A stretch of DNA of 64,000 bases from Terrimonas sp. (GTDB lineage Bacteria; Bacteroidota; Bacteroidia; Chitinophagales; Chitinophagaceae): positions 1 to 64,000 of the forward strand of contig WGMO01000019.1 in the NCBI GenBank assembly GCA_016125075.1, in the 5' to 3' direction. The position numbers and the translations under genes are program-made. Numbering within the stretch: the first letter of the stretch is position 1; the number at the start of each line of letters is the position of its first letter. Under the pieces are notes generated by a model. It was not told the DNA's origin, did no database searches, and was given only the letters and a program-made list of their open reading frames with translations. Positions 23,696 through 31,865 of the stretch are shown piece after piece.

Positions 23696-25387
23696 ATGGA
23701 AAATACGCTGACTCCTGTTAACAGGATATGGAAACTGGTGCGCCAGGATAAATCCGAAATTACTGCCATCTACTTTTATGCGGTGCTCGCCGGTCTCATC
23801 CAGTTATCACTACCGGTGGGTATCCAGTCCATCATCAATTTTGTGTTGGGGGGATCCATGTCTGCTTCGCTGATCGTACTGATTATCCTGGTCGTTCTGG
23901 GTGTGCTGGCGACAGGTCTTATCTATATCAACCAGATGAAATTGATTGAAAAGATCCAGCAAAAGATCTTTGTACGGTTCTCGATCGATTTCGCCGATCA
24001 TATCCCCCGGATCGATCTGCAAAAAGCCGATTCGTTTTACCTGCCGGAACTGGTGAACCGATTTTTTGAGATCCCCTCGCTACAAAAGGGATTATCAAAA
24101 CTGTTATTGGATATCCCAACGGCCACTATCCAGATCCTTTTCGGCTTGATCCTGCTCTCCCTCTATCACCCTGCTTTTATCCTTTTCGGCATCCTGCTTA
24201 TTGCCATACTGGTTATGATCCTTTACTACACGGGTGCCAGGGGCCTTCGAACCAGTTTGGCAGAAAGTGCCTATAAATACAAGGCTGCTGCCTGGCTGGA
24301 AGAACTGGCCCGGGTGATCAAGTCTTTTAAACTTTCAAAAGGAACATCCCTCCACCTGAAAAAAGCAGATGAGCACACCACACAATACCTGCATGCCCGA
24401 ACCCAGCACTTTTCGGTATTACTGTTTCAGTACCGGGTATTGGTTACCCTGAAAACGATCATCACGGCCGCCATGCTGGTAGTAGGTTCATTCCTGCTGG
24501 TCAACCAACAGTTAAACATCGGTCAGTTTATTGCTGCTGAAATCGTGATCCTGATCGTCATCGGAGCCGTGGAAAAAATGATCGGAACCCTGGATAGTGT
24601 ATATGATGTACTGACCTCTGTTGAAAAGATCGGGAAGCTGACCGACAAACCGGTAGAAAAAGGCGGGACGCAATTGCTGGAGAACCGTAAAAAAGGAGTA
24701 AGTGTTGAATTAAAAGATATCAGTTTTCGTTTTGCCAACACGGGTAATATCATTGATCATGTCAGTTTTTATGTGGCCCCGGGAGAAAAAGTCTGCCTGC
24801 GCGGAAAAGAAGGCAGTGGTAAATCCACGTTGCTGCGCTTACTGGCTGGCACCTACGCTGATTTCTCGGGTACCGTGCTGATCGATGACATCCCCATTGG
24901 AAACTATGACCTGGATTCATTACGATCCCAAACCGGTATATTCCTGAGCCAGCAGGATATTTTCCAGGGCACCCTTTTGGAAAACATAACCATGGGGAAT
25001 CCGAAAACAGATATGGATGAAATAAAAAAATGGGTGGCCCTGATCGGTTTGTCGCCGATGGTCAATTCTTTCAAAAACGGTTTTGATACGGAGTTGGACC
25101 CGGTGGGCAATCATCTGCCGGGTAATGTGATCCGTAAAATACTGCTCCTTAGGGCCCTGATCAACCAACCCCGCCTGGTACTGCTGGAAGAACCCTGGCT
25201 CGGATTCCCGGATGATCTGAAAGAAAGGATCCAGGATGCCCTCCTGCAAAAGACGGAAAACAGTACGGTTATCGTCATCAGCAATGATGAGCAATTTGCA
25301 GCCCGTTGCCATAAGGTCATTCAAATCAGCGAAACAGAAACATTGATCACGAACAACAAAACAGGAGGGGAAAATGAGCATCAATAA
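23696..25387 (+). CDS. ABC exporter (fused membrane and ATPase domains) with degenerate ATPase motifs
   Basis: This 563-residue type I exporter half-molecule has membrane helices over residues about 22-290 and an ATPase domain from about 335. Walker A is intact (GKEGSGKST, 370-378) and the Q-loop is present (FLSQQD, 417-421). The signature LSGGQ is replaced by LPGNV (474-478), Walker B reads LVLLEE with Glu for the usual Asp, the D-loop is PWLGFP, and the switch His is Asn530 (VISND). No peptidase C39 domain is present. It overlaps the HlyD-like gene by 14 bases and belongs to a tripartite ABC/adaptor/TolC export operon. With one ABC gene only, a homodimer would carry two unusual sites. Confidence 0.9.
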   Translation: MENTLTPVNRIWKLVRQDKSEITAIYFYAVLAGLIQLSLPVGIQSIINFVLGGSMSASLIVLIILVVLGVLATGLIYINQMKLIEKIQQKIFVRFSIDFADHIPRIDLQKADSFYLPELVNRFFEIPSLQKGLSKLLLDIPTATIQILFGLILLSLYHPAFILFGILLIAILVMILYYTGARGLRTSLAESAYKYKAAAWLEELARVIKSFKLSKGTSLHLKKADEHTTQYLHARTQHFSVLLFQYRVLVTLKTIITAAMLVVGSFLLVNQQLNIGQFIAAEIVILIVIGAVEKMIGTLDSVYDVLTSVEKIGKLTDKPVEKGGTQLLENRKKGVSVELKDISFRFANTGNIIDHVSFYVAPGEKVCLRGKEGSGKSTLLRLLAGTYADFSGTVLIDDIPIGNYDLDSLRSQTGIFLSQQDIFQGTLLENITMGNPKTDMDEIKKWVALIGLSPMVNSFKNGFDTELDPVGNHLPGNVIRKILLLRALINQPRLVLLEEPWLGFPDDLKERIQDALLQKTENSTVIVISNDEQFAARCHKVIQISETETLITNNKTGGENEHQ

Positions 25388-26690
25388 TTATACCGTAGAG
25401 GCGTACCAGCATATATACCGGTACAATACCCATAGCCGGGTGAAATACTGGTTTGGGGGTCTGTTCCTGCTGCTGGTGATCATCGCATTTCTTCCCTGGA
25501 CCCAAAATATCCGATCAAGGGGAAGCGTAACGACCTTAAGACAGGAGCAAAGGCCCCAGCAGATCAATACGATTATACCCGGTAAGCTGGTGAAATGGTA
25601 TGTAAAGGAAGGCGATTTTGTAAAAAAAGGCGATACCATCCTTCAACTGTCAGAAGTAAAAGACGATTATCTCGATCCGAACCTGATCATGCGTACAGAA
25701 GAGCAAATGAAAGCCAAATCCATTTCGATCGATCTGTATAAAAATAAAGCCGGAACAGCGGCCTCACAGATGACCGCACTGGCCAATGAAAGAGACCTCA
25801 AACTGGAACAGACCCGGAATAAGATCAGGCAACAGGAAAGAAAAATTGAAAGCGACCAGTTGGATCTCCAGGCTGCTATCAACGAGTTGAATGTTTCAAA
25901 CCGCCAGTTACAGGCGGGTCAGGCCATGCTGGATTCAGGAGTGATTGCACTCATCGATTATGAAAAAAGAAAAGTGGCTTACCAAAATACCCAGGCCAAG
26001 AAGATCAGTGCAGAAAATAAACTGGCCAATGCGCAACAGGAACTAACCATCCTGAAAATTGAATTAAATGCACTTGAACAGGAGTATACCGAAAAAATAT
26101 CAAAGGTGACCGGCGAACGATGGCAGTCTCTGTCGGAGGTGGCCAGCGGCCAGGGTGATATAGCAAAGTTGCAAAACCAGTTCAGTAACTATAATATCCG
26201 CAATGAAATGTATTATATCCTGGCGCCACAAAACGGGCAAATCACCAAGGCCAAAAAAGCCGGGATCGGTGAAATTGTCAAAGAAGGAGACATACTGGTT
26301 GAAATCGTACCGGATCACCTGCAATATGCCGTTGAGGTCTTTGTAAGGCCGGTTGACTTACCGCTGATTGCCATAGGACAAAAAGTGCGGTTTTGGTTTG
26401 ACGGGTTTCCCGCGATCGTTTTCAGCGGCTGGCCCAATGCTTCCTATGGCACATTCGGGGGAAAGGTGTTTGCAGTGGAAAATTCAGTAAGCAGCAATGG
26501 GAAATTCAGGGTACTGGTGGAGGAAGATCCGGATGACCGGCCCTGGCCAAAACAGTTAAGGATTGGCGGAGGGGCACAGGGAATGGCTCTTTTGAAAAAT
26601 GTGCCCGTTTGGTACGAGCTATGGCGAAACATCAATGGGTTTCCACCGGATTATTACAAACCCTCACTGGAAAAAACAGCAAAACAATGA
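25374..26690 (+). CDS. HlyD-family membrane fusion (periplasmic adaptor) protein
   Basis: This 438-residue protein has one membrane helix near residues 26-43 (YWFGGLFLLLVIIAFLPW). A biotinyl-lipoyl half (VKWYVKEGDFVKKGDTILQL) precedes a long coiled-coil hairpin (residues about 105-260). The second lipoyl half follows (APQNGQITKAKKAGIGEIVKEGDIL), then a beta-barrel with RPVDLPLIAIGQKVRFWFDG. It would bridge the ABC exporter and the TolC-like channel across the periplasm. It starts inside the end of the ABC gene with a strong GGAGGGG ribosome site, and its stop overlaps the TolC start (ATGA), so all three are translationally coupled. Confidence 0.93.
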   Translation: MSINNYTVEAYQHIYRYNTHSRVKYWFGGLFLLLVIIAFLPWTQNIRSRGSVTTLRQEQRPQQINTIIPGKLVKWYVKEGDFVKKGDTILQLSEVKDDYLDPNLIMRTEEQMKAKSISIDLYKNKAGTAASQMTALANERDLKLEQTRNKIRQQERKIESDQLDLQAAINELNVSNRQLQAGQAMLDSGVIALIDYEKRKVAYQNTQAKKISAENKLANAQQELTILKIELNALEQEYTEKISKVTGERWQSLSEVASGQGDIAKLQNQFSNYNIRNEMYYILAPQNGQITKAKKAGIGEIVKEGDILVEIVPDHLQYAVEVFVRPVDLPLIAIGQKVRFWFDGFPAIVFSGWPNASYGTFGGKVFAVENSVSSNGKFRVLVEEDPDDRPWPKQLRIGGGAQGMALLKNVPVWYELWRNINGFPPDYYKPSLEKTAKQ

Positions 26691-28090
26691 AGCAAGTATT
26701 CTTATTGGTCTTGATCATCCTCCCGATAAAAGCCCTCCAGGCACAGGACAGTACAAAGGTTTTTACCCAAAATGAACTGATGGCTGTCGTGCTGAAATAT
26801 CATCCGGTTGCCCTGCAGGCGGATATCAATATCGAAAAGTCGATCGCTGATATATTGATTGCCCGTGGTGATTTTGACCCGATGGCCACTGCCGGTACGG
26901 CTCAAAAAACATTTGACGGCACCCAATATTATAATCATGCACAACCCGAAATCCGTATTCCCACCTGGTATGGAATAGAACTGGTTGCAGGCGCCGAATA
27001 CCTGGAGGGAAACCGGACCAACAGGGAAGAAACACTGGGACAAACGAGTTATGCTGGCATGGTCATTCCCCTGGGAAAAAACCTGCTGATGGACAAAAGA
27101 AGGGCTGCCCTTCAAACAGCAAAAATTTTCCGGTCCTTATCGGAAGTGGAAAAAAGAAGTACCCTGAATAATTTATTACTGGAGGCCAATAAAGCTTACT
27201 GGGACTGGGCATTACAATACCAGCAATACCAGGTGATCCGGAATGCTGTTACCGTTGCTCAAAACAGGTTGGCCCTGATAAAAATATCCTTCCGGCAGGG
27301 CGACAGACCGGCATTGGATACCACTGAGGCCCTTACGCAACTCCAAAGTTTTCAATACCGGGAACAGGAGGCATTATTACAATTACAGAATGCTTCCCTG
27401 GAACTTTCGGTATTTCTCTGGCAGCAAAATACAGCAAGCTATACCCTGCAACCGGATGTGATACCGGAGAAAAACTGGATCACCGAACCTACTAATGCCC
27501 TGAGCATTCCGGTATTGGATGAATTGTTGCAACAGGCCGTCATTGCCCATCCTGACCTGCAGCAATATGCATTCAAACTGGACGCGCTGTCAATCGACAG
27601 GAAACTAAAGTTCCAGGAATTATTGCCCAAACTGGATTTCAAATACAACCAGTTGGGCAAGGGCTATAACCTGTTGAATGCAAAATCCGGTCCCCTATTC
27701 AATAATAATTTTCAGTATGGGATAGCGTTTTCGCTGCCCCTCCGACTTTCAAAAGGCAGGGGTGAATTCCGTAAAGCCAAACTAAAAATAACGGAAACCC
27801 AGCTTGAGCAACAGATGAAGAAGCGGTTGGTGGAAAACAAAGTCAAAACCTATTATAATGAATTACTGGCCATAAGCTCACAGGCAGCGATACTTGAAAA
27901 AGCATACCAGAATTTTGCTGTCTTACAAAAAGGAGAAGAATTAAAGTTCCGGAATGGAGAAAGTTCCCTGTTCCTGGTCAACAGCCGCGAAAACAAAACG
28001 CTGGATGCCTTAGAAAAGTTATTGAAAACCAAAGCGTCATATTTCAAATCAAGGGCAGGTTTGTTTTGGGCGGCAGGTTTGTTAAACTAA
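26687..28090 (+). CDS. TolC-family outer-membrane efflux protein
   Basis: This 467-residue protein has a signal peptide (MKQVFLLVLIILPIKALQAQ). The internally duplicated TolC pattern is present: ELMAVVLKYHPVALQADINI at the start, long helices with NNLLLEANKAYWDWALQYQQY and the repeat at VLDELLQQAVIAHPDLQQYA, then GIAFSLPLRLSKGRGEFRKAKLKI. It forms the outer-membrane exit duct. The ATG at 26687 overlaps the adaptor stop and directly begins the signal peptide; an upstream reading from 26609 lies inside the adaptor gene. The exported substrate of the system is not evident. Confidence 0.92.
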   Translation: MKQVFLLVLIILPIKALQAQDSTKVFTQNELMAVVLKYHPVALQADINIEKSIADILIARGDFDPMATAGTAQKTFDGTQYYNHAQPEIRIPTWYGIELVAGAEYLEGNRTNREETLGQTSYAGMVIPLGKNLLMDKRRAALQTAKIFRSLSEVEKRSTLNNLLLEANKAYWDWALQYQQYQVIRNAVTVAQNRLALIKISFRQGDRPALDTTEALTQLQSFQYREQEALLQLQNASLELSVFLWQQNTASYTLQPDVIPEKNWITEPTNALSIPVLDELLQQAVIAHPDLQQYAFKLDALSIDRKLKFQELLPKLDFKYNQLGKGYNLLNAKSGPLFNNNFQYGIAFSLPLRLSKGRGEFRKAKLKITETQLEQQMKKRLVENKVKTYYNELLAISSQAAILEKAYQNFAVLQKGEELKFRNGESSLFLVNSRENKTLDALEKLLKTKASYFKSRAGLFWAAGLLN

Positions 28091-28145
28091 AGTAAAGGGA
28101 TTGTAATTTATCGTCATAAAACTACCTTACCAGCCCCGATAAGAC

Positions 28146-28153
28146 TATATTTG
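28146..28153 (+). promoter_or_regulatory. -7 box immediately before the second PPP-type protein gene
   Basis: The sequence reads TATATTTG, an exact TAnnTTTG match, ending 6 bases before the GTG at 28160. Transcription would begin at or within a base or two of that GTG, which implies a leaderless or near-leaderless mRNA. It also suggests that this gene and the SulP/carbonic anhydrase genes have their own promoter, separate from the export operon. Confidence 0.5.
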
Positions 28154-28159
28154 CAATCC

Positions 28160-28480
28160 GTGAGCAGGAACAAATCCATATTCAACGCATTTTTGGCTGT
28201 TTTCATGATCCTTATCTTATCATGGCTAACGGTGAGTCTTCCTTTTCTGACCAGGCATGAGCTCCAGACTGAGCAACAGTCGAATGATAATTTCCCCAAC
28301 AGTTCTGAAGAAAACAATACCGGCAATATTTCCTTTGCCGAAGAATTTGTACATCATCAGAAGGAAGATGCCGGCCTTTTACTCCCTGCCGTCGCCCGGA
28401 CAGGTTACCCCGGTAATGAAACGGCCTATGAGGCTTTCCATGGCGAACTGCTATCACCTCCCCCCAACTTCCCGCTGTAG
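28160..28480 (+). CDS. Second small exported protein with PPP-type C-terminus, upstream of SulP
   Basis: This 106-residue protein has an N-terminal hydrophobic helix (FNAFLAVFMILILSWLTVSL) after a basic MSRNK start. A polar, acidic linker (EQQSNDNFPNSSEENN) follows, then a segment with EEFVHHQKED, and the end is ELLSPPPNFPL. The GTG start gives the basic residues expected before a signal or anchor helix; an in-frame ATG at 28205 would drop them. It has the same plan as the 97-residue protein at 23336, and the spacing to the transporter gene is also alike (71 bases to the SulP gene). The two are probably distant paralogues. The function is unknown. Confidence 0.65.
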   Translation: MSRNKSIFNAFLAVFMILILSWLTVSLPFLTRHELQTEQQSNDNFPNSSEENNTGNISFAEEFVHHQKEDAGLLLPAVARTGYPGNETAYEAFHGELLSPPPNFPL

Positions 28481-28551
28481 TTTTTCCATTTCCCTGTATG
28501 CACTGCTCATGCACTCCATGAGACCGTAATTATTATTCAAAAAAAATCACT

Positions 28552-30177
28552 ATGGCACCCCGTGCAAAAGATTATATAAAAAGTTTTCCAAATGATTTCG
28601 CCGCCTCGATTGTTGTTTTCCTCGTGGCCGTTCCCCTCTGCCTGGGCATCGCCCTGGCATCCAATGCCCCGCTTTTTAGCGGGTTGATCGCCGGTATCGT
28701 TGGTGGTATCGTTGTGGGTATTGCCAGTAAATCACACCTCAGTGTCAGTGGCCCTGCAGCAGGTCTTACCGCCATTGTTGCGGTGGCCATCACAACTCTT
28801 CCTTCTTTTGAAGCCTTCCTCCTGGCAGTGGTGATCTGTGGCGCCATACAAATTATCTTAGGCTTTATCAGGGCCGGGATTATTGGCGATTATGTACCCA
28901 ACAGTGTGATCAAGGGAATGCTGGCCGCCATCGGTTTGATACTCATACTGAAACAGTTTCCGCACCTCGTGGGCTATGATAAAGACTACGAGGGCGATCA
29001 GGCATTTTTGCAAACGGATGATGAAAATACTTTTTCCGCTATCTTCCGTTCTTTCAATCATATTGCACCCGTTGCAGCATTGATCGGCATCTGCTGTCTC
29101 GTATTTTATTTTGTTTGGGAAAAATGGGTGTCGGGCAAAAAGGGTTTTATAAAAATGATACCGGCCCCCCTGATTGTTGTATTGATCGGCGTTGCCATTA
29201 ATGAATTCGCGAAACAAATATACCCGGCATATGCAGTGACCGGCGATCACCTGGTGAAAATACCCGAGGCCAATTCCACAAAAGAGTTCTTCTCCTTTTT
29301 CTCCTTTCCGGATTGGCAGCATATTTTCAATAGCCAGGTGCTGGTGGCGGGGATTACATTGGCACTCGTAGCCAGCCTGGAAAGCCTTTTGAGCATTGAA
29401 GCAGTGGATGACCTGGATCCTTACCAGCGGGTAACACCCACCAACCGGGAATTAAAAGCCCAGGGGCTGGGAAATATGGTATCCGGCCTGATCGGCGGCT
29501 TGCCCGTAACCAGTGTCATAGTAAGATCATCTGCCAACGTAACTGCCGGAGCAAAAACCAAAATGTCATCCATCTATCATGGTATCCTGATGCTGATCAG
29601 TGTGGCCTTTATACCCTTCGTGCTGAACCTGGTTCCGAATGCGGCTTTAGCAGCGATCCTGATCTTTACAGGGTACAAGCTGGCTAAACCTTCCTTATTC
29701 AAAGCGTTTTATAAAAAAGGCTGGGACCAGTTTCTGCCTTTTGTCATCACCATTACCGCAATCCTGTTTACCGACCTGTTAAAAGGGGTTATCATTGGGA
29801 TTGGGGTCGGCCTTTTCTTCGTAGTGAGGAGCAATTTTAAGAAGGCAGTTTCCGTGATCAATGATAAACAGAACTACCTCGTAAGGTTGAAAAAAGATGT
29901 ATCTTTTCTGAACAAACCCATTATAAAAAATATACTGGAAAAAATCCCTCCCGGCTCATTTGTTTTAATCGATGCAGGACGGGCTGACTTTATTGACCTG
30001 GATATTATTGAAGTCATAGAAGATTTTATGATTCATGCGCCCTTAAAGGATATCAGGGTGGAACTGAAGAAAAATATGCAAAAAGAGCAGGGATTTGATC
30101 CCACACTCAACATCTGGCAAAATATCAGGAAAAGCTTTGTCAGAACCTATGAAAAAAAGATCGAAGAAATTAATTAA
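28552..30177 (+). CDS. SulP-family inorganic anion transporter
   Basis: This 541-residue protein has about 12-14 helices and the SulP signatures near the N-terminus (FLVAVPLCLGIALASNAPL, LSVSGPAAGLTAIV). GGLPVTSVIVRSSANVTAGA lies near residue 320. The C-terminal cytosolic part (residues about 430-541) has a shortened STAS-like segment (SFVLIDAGRADFIDLDIIE). SulP proteins carry sulfate, bicarbonate or other anions. The beta-carbonic anhydrase gene begins 16 bases downstream, which favours bicarbonate as substrate by analogy with BicA-type systems, though this is inference. Confidence 0.93.
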   Translation: MAPRAKDYIKSFPNDFAASIVVFLVAVPLCLGIALASNAPLFSGLIAGIVGGIVVGIASKSHLSVSGPAAGLTAIVAVAITTLPSFEAFLLAVVICGAIQIILGFIRAGIIGDYVPNSVIKGMLAAIGLILILKQFPHLVGYDKDYEGDQAFLQTDDENTFSAIFRSFNHIAPVAALIGICCLVFYFVWEKWVSGKKGFIKMIPAPLIVVLIGVAINEFAKQIYPAYAVTGDHLVKIPEANSTKEFFSFFSFPDWQHIFNSQVLVAGITLALVASLESLLSIEAVDDLDPYQRVTPTNRELKAQGLGNMVSGLIGGLPVTSVIVRSSANVTAGAKTKMSSIYHGILMLISVAFIPFVLNLVPNAALAAILIFTGYKLAKPSLFKAFYKKGWDQFLPFVITITAILFTDLLKGVIIGIGVGLFFVVRSNFKKAVSVINDKQNYLVRLKKDVSFLNKPIIKNILEKIPPGSFVLIDAGRADFIDLDIIEVIEDFMIHAPLKDIRVELKKNMQKEQGFDPTLNIWQNIRKSFVRTYEKKIEEIN

Positions 30178-30193
30178 TCAAAAAAAGAAAAAA

Positions 30194-30826
30194 ATGACCT
30201 CTTACGAGCGATTATTACTGGAAAATAAGGCATGGGCTGATGAAAAAGTTGTTGAAGATAAAAATTACTTTAAACGTCTTTCAGAACTTCAAACACCGGA
30301 GTTTCTCTGGATTGGCTGCAGTGACAGCCGGGTTCCTGCCAATGAAATTACAGGTACCAGCCCGGGTGAAATTTTTGTGCACCGCAATGTTGCCAACATG
30401 GTGGTCCATACCGACCTTAATCTGCTTACAGTACTCGATTATGCAGTCAATTACCTGAAGGTGAAGCATATCATTGTTTGCGGACACTATGGTTGCGGCG
30501 GTATAAAAGCATCCATGACCAATCATAATTTCGGGATCATCAATAAATGGTTGCGGAATATAAAGGATGTGTACCGTATTCACCGGGAGGAAATCAACCA
30601 GATCCGGGATGAAGAAGAAAAAACAGACCGGCTTGTAGAACTGAATGTACAGGAACAGGTAATGAATCTTGCAAAAACATCCATCGTTCAAAAAGCCTGG
30701 CTCCATGAACAAAGACCCCATCTGCACGGCTGGGTGTATGGTCTGAAGGACGGCATCATTAAACCTGTTTTTGAAATGGAAGCGGGTACACACCTGGATC
30801 CGCTTTATGAATTTGATGACCTGTAA
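30194..30826 (+). CDS. can: Beta-class carbonic anhydrase
   Basis: This 210-residue enzyme has the zinc ligands Cys42 (GCSDSR), His98 and Cys101 (CGHYGCGG). The Asp44-Arg46 dyad marks the beta class. It interconverts CO2 and bicarbonate in the cytosol. It follows the SulP gene with a 16-base gap that is almost pure A, so they form one unit: anion uptake coupled to CO2/bicarbonate balance. The ATG at 30194 was chosen because the reading from 30095 lies within the SulP gene. It converges with the LysR-type regulator gene 20 bases away. Confidence 0.96.
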   Translation: MTSYERLLLENKAWADEKVVEDKNYFKRLSELQTPEFLWIGCSDSRVPANEITGTSPGEIFVHRNVANMVVHTDLNLLTVLDYAVNYLKVKHIIVCGHYGCGGIKASMTNHNFGIINKWLRNIKDVYRIHREEINQIRDEEEKTDRLVELNVQEQVMNLAKTSIVQKAWLHEQRPHLHGWVYGLKDGIIKPVFEMEAGTHLDPLYEFDDL

Positions 30827-30845
30827 AAAAGGAGCTGATAGCTGC

Positions 30846-31772
30846 TTATTTGAAGTTTTCATACCAATCAAACTTCTCCTTAACAATATTTGCCTTTTCT
30901 TTCAAAACATAATCCAGGTAACCCTGTGCAACCGGTGAAAGCTTTTTCTCTTTTAGCCAAATCAGGTTCCACACAGAAATAATGGGAAATCCTTTTACCG
31001 GAATGATTTGCAGGTCATGGTTTCCCAATTCATTTTTTATGCCGATCAGAGGCATGATAGAATATCCCATGCCTGCAATTAAAGCCTGTTTTACGGCTTC
31101 ATTGGATGTGAGTTCCATTTTCATCTTTAAGGGCAGGTTATTCCTGGACATGAATTGCTCAAAGGTATGGCGGGTACCGGATCCCGGCTCCCGGAAGATC
31201 ATCGGCAGGGATTCGAGTATTTCCCATCCATATCCTTTTTTCTTGAAACGCTGCTCTGCCGGGGCCACCAGGAAAAGCTTGTTCTTTATCAATTCCACTT
31301 TTGAAATGTTCATGTGCTGCGGCAACACCGATACCAGCGAAAAATCGACCTGGTTGTTCTCCAAACTCTTGACCACTTTTTCCTTGTTCGTTACATCCAT
31401 CTGTAACTCCACCCCTTCGTGCTGCTGCATAAATCCTGATAAAAAATAAGGCATCACATATTGGCCGGTTGATACGATCGATATTTTAAGCCGGCCGGTC
31501 AACTTCCCTTTGTAAGCCATTGTTTTGTAATTGATCGCATAGGCCTCATTGAGGATCGCTTCTGCCGCATTTGCAATTTCCTCTCCGAAATCGGTGATAA
31601 ACAGTTTCCGACCGATGACTTCTGTGAGGGGAATTTCAAACTGATCCTGGAAATTCCTTAACTGTATGGAAACCGCCGGCTGGCTCAGGTGCAATGCTTC
31701 CGCTGCACGTGTAATATTTTTGGTTTGTGCGATTTTCAAAAAAACCTCCAGTTGGTGCAAGGTATAGTTCAT
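30846..31772 (-). CDS. LysR-type transcriptional regulator
   Basis: This 308-residue protein has an N-terminal winged helix (YTLHQLEVFLKIAQTKNITR, then ALHLSQPAVSIQLRNFQ). A LysR substrate-binding domain of two alpha/beta halves follows (about residues 90-300, with EPGSGTRHTFEQF and GMGYSIMPLIGI). The sequence style is close to the CbbR/CysB-like group, whose members often respond to carbon or sulfur metabolites. It is convergent with the carbonic anhydrase gene and divergent from the isocitrate dehydrogenase gene. Either the SulP/anhydrase pair or icd could be its target, and LysR proteins most often control the divergent neighbour. Confidence 0.93.
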   Translation of the reverse strand: MNYTLHQLEVFLKIAQTKNITRAAEALHLSQPAVSIQLRNFQDQFEIPLTEVIGRKLFITDFGEEIANAAEAILNEAYAINYKTMAYKGKLTGRLKISIVSTGQYVMPYFLSGFMQQHEGVELQMDVTNKEKVVKSLENNQVDFSLVSVLPQHMNISKVELIKNKLFLVAPAEQRFKKKGYGWEILESLPMIFREPGSGTRHTFEQFMSRNNLPLKMKMELTSNEAVKQALIAGMGYSIMPLIGIKNELGNHDLQIIPVKGFPIISVWNLIWLKEKKLSPVAQGYLDYVLKEKANIVKEKFDWYENFK

Positions 31773-31865
31773 AAATATTTTTTATGCAATTTATATTAAA
31801 TATAAATAATCACTTATGTAAATTTTTACCAATTTTGTACCCACAAAAAAAATAAAAAACAACAT

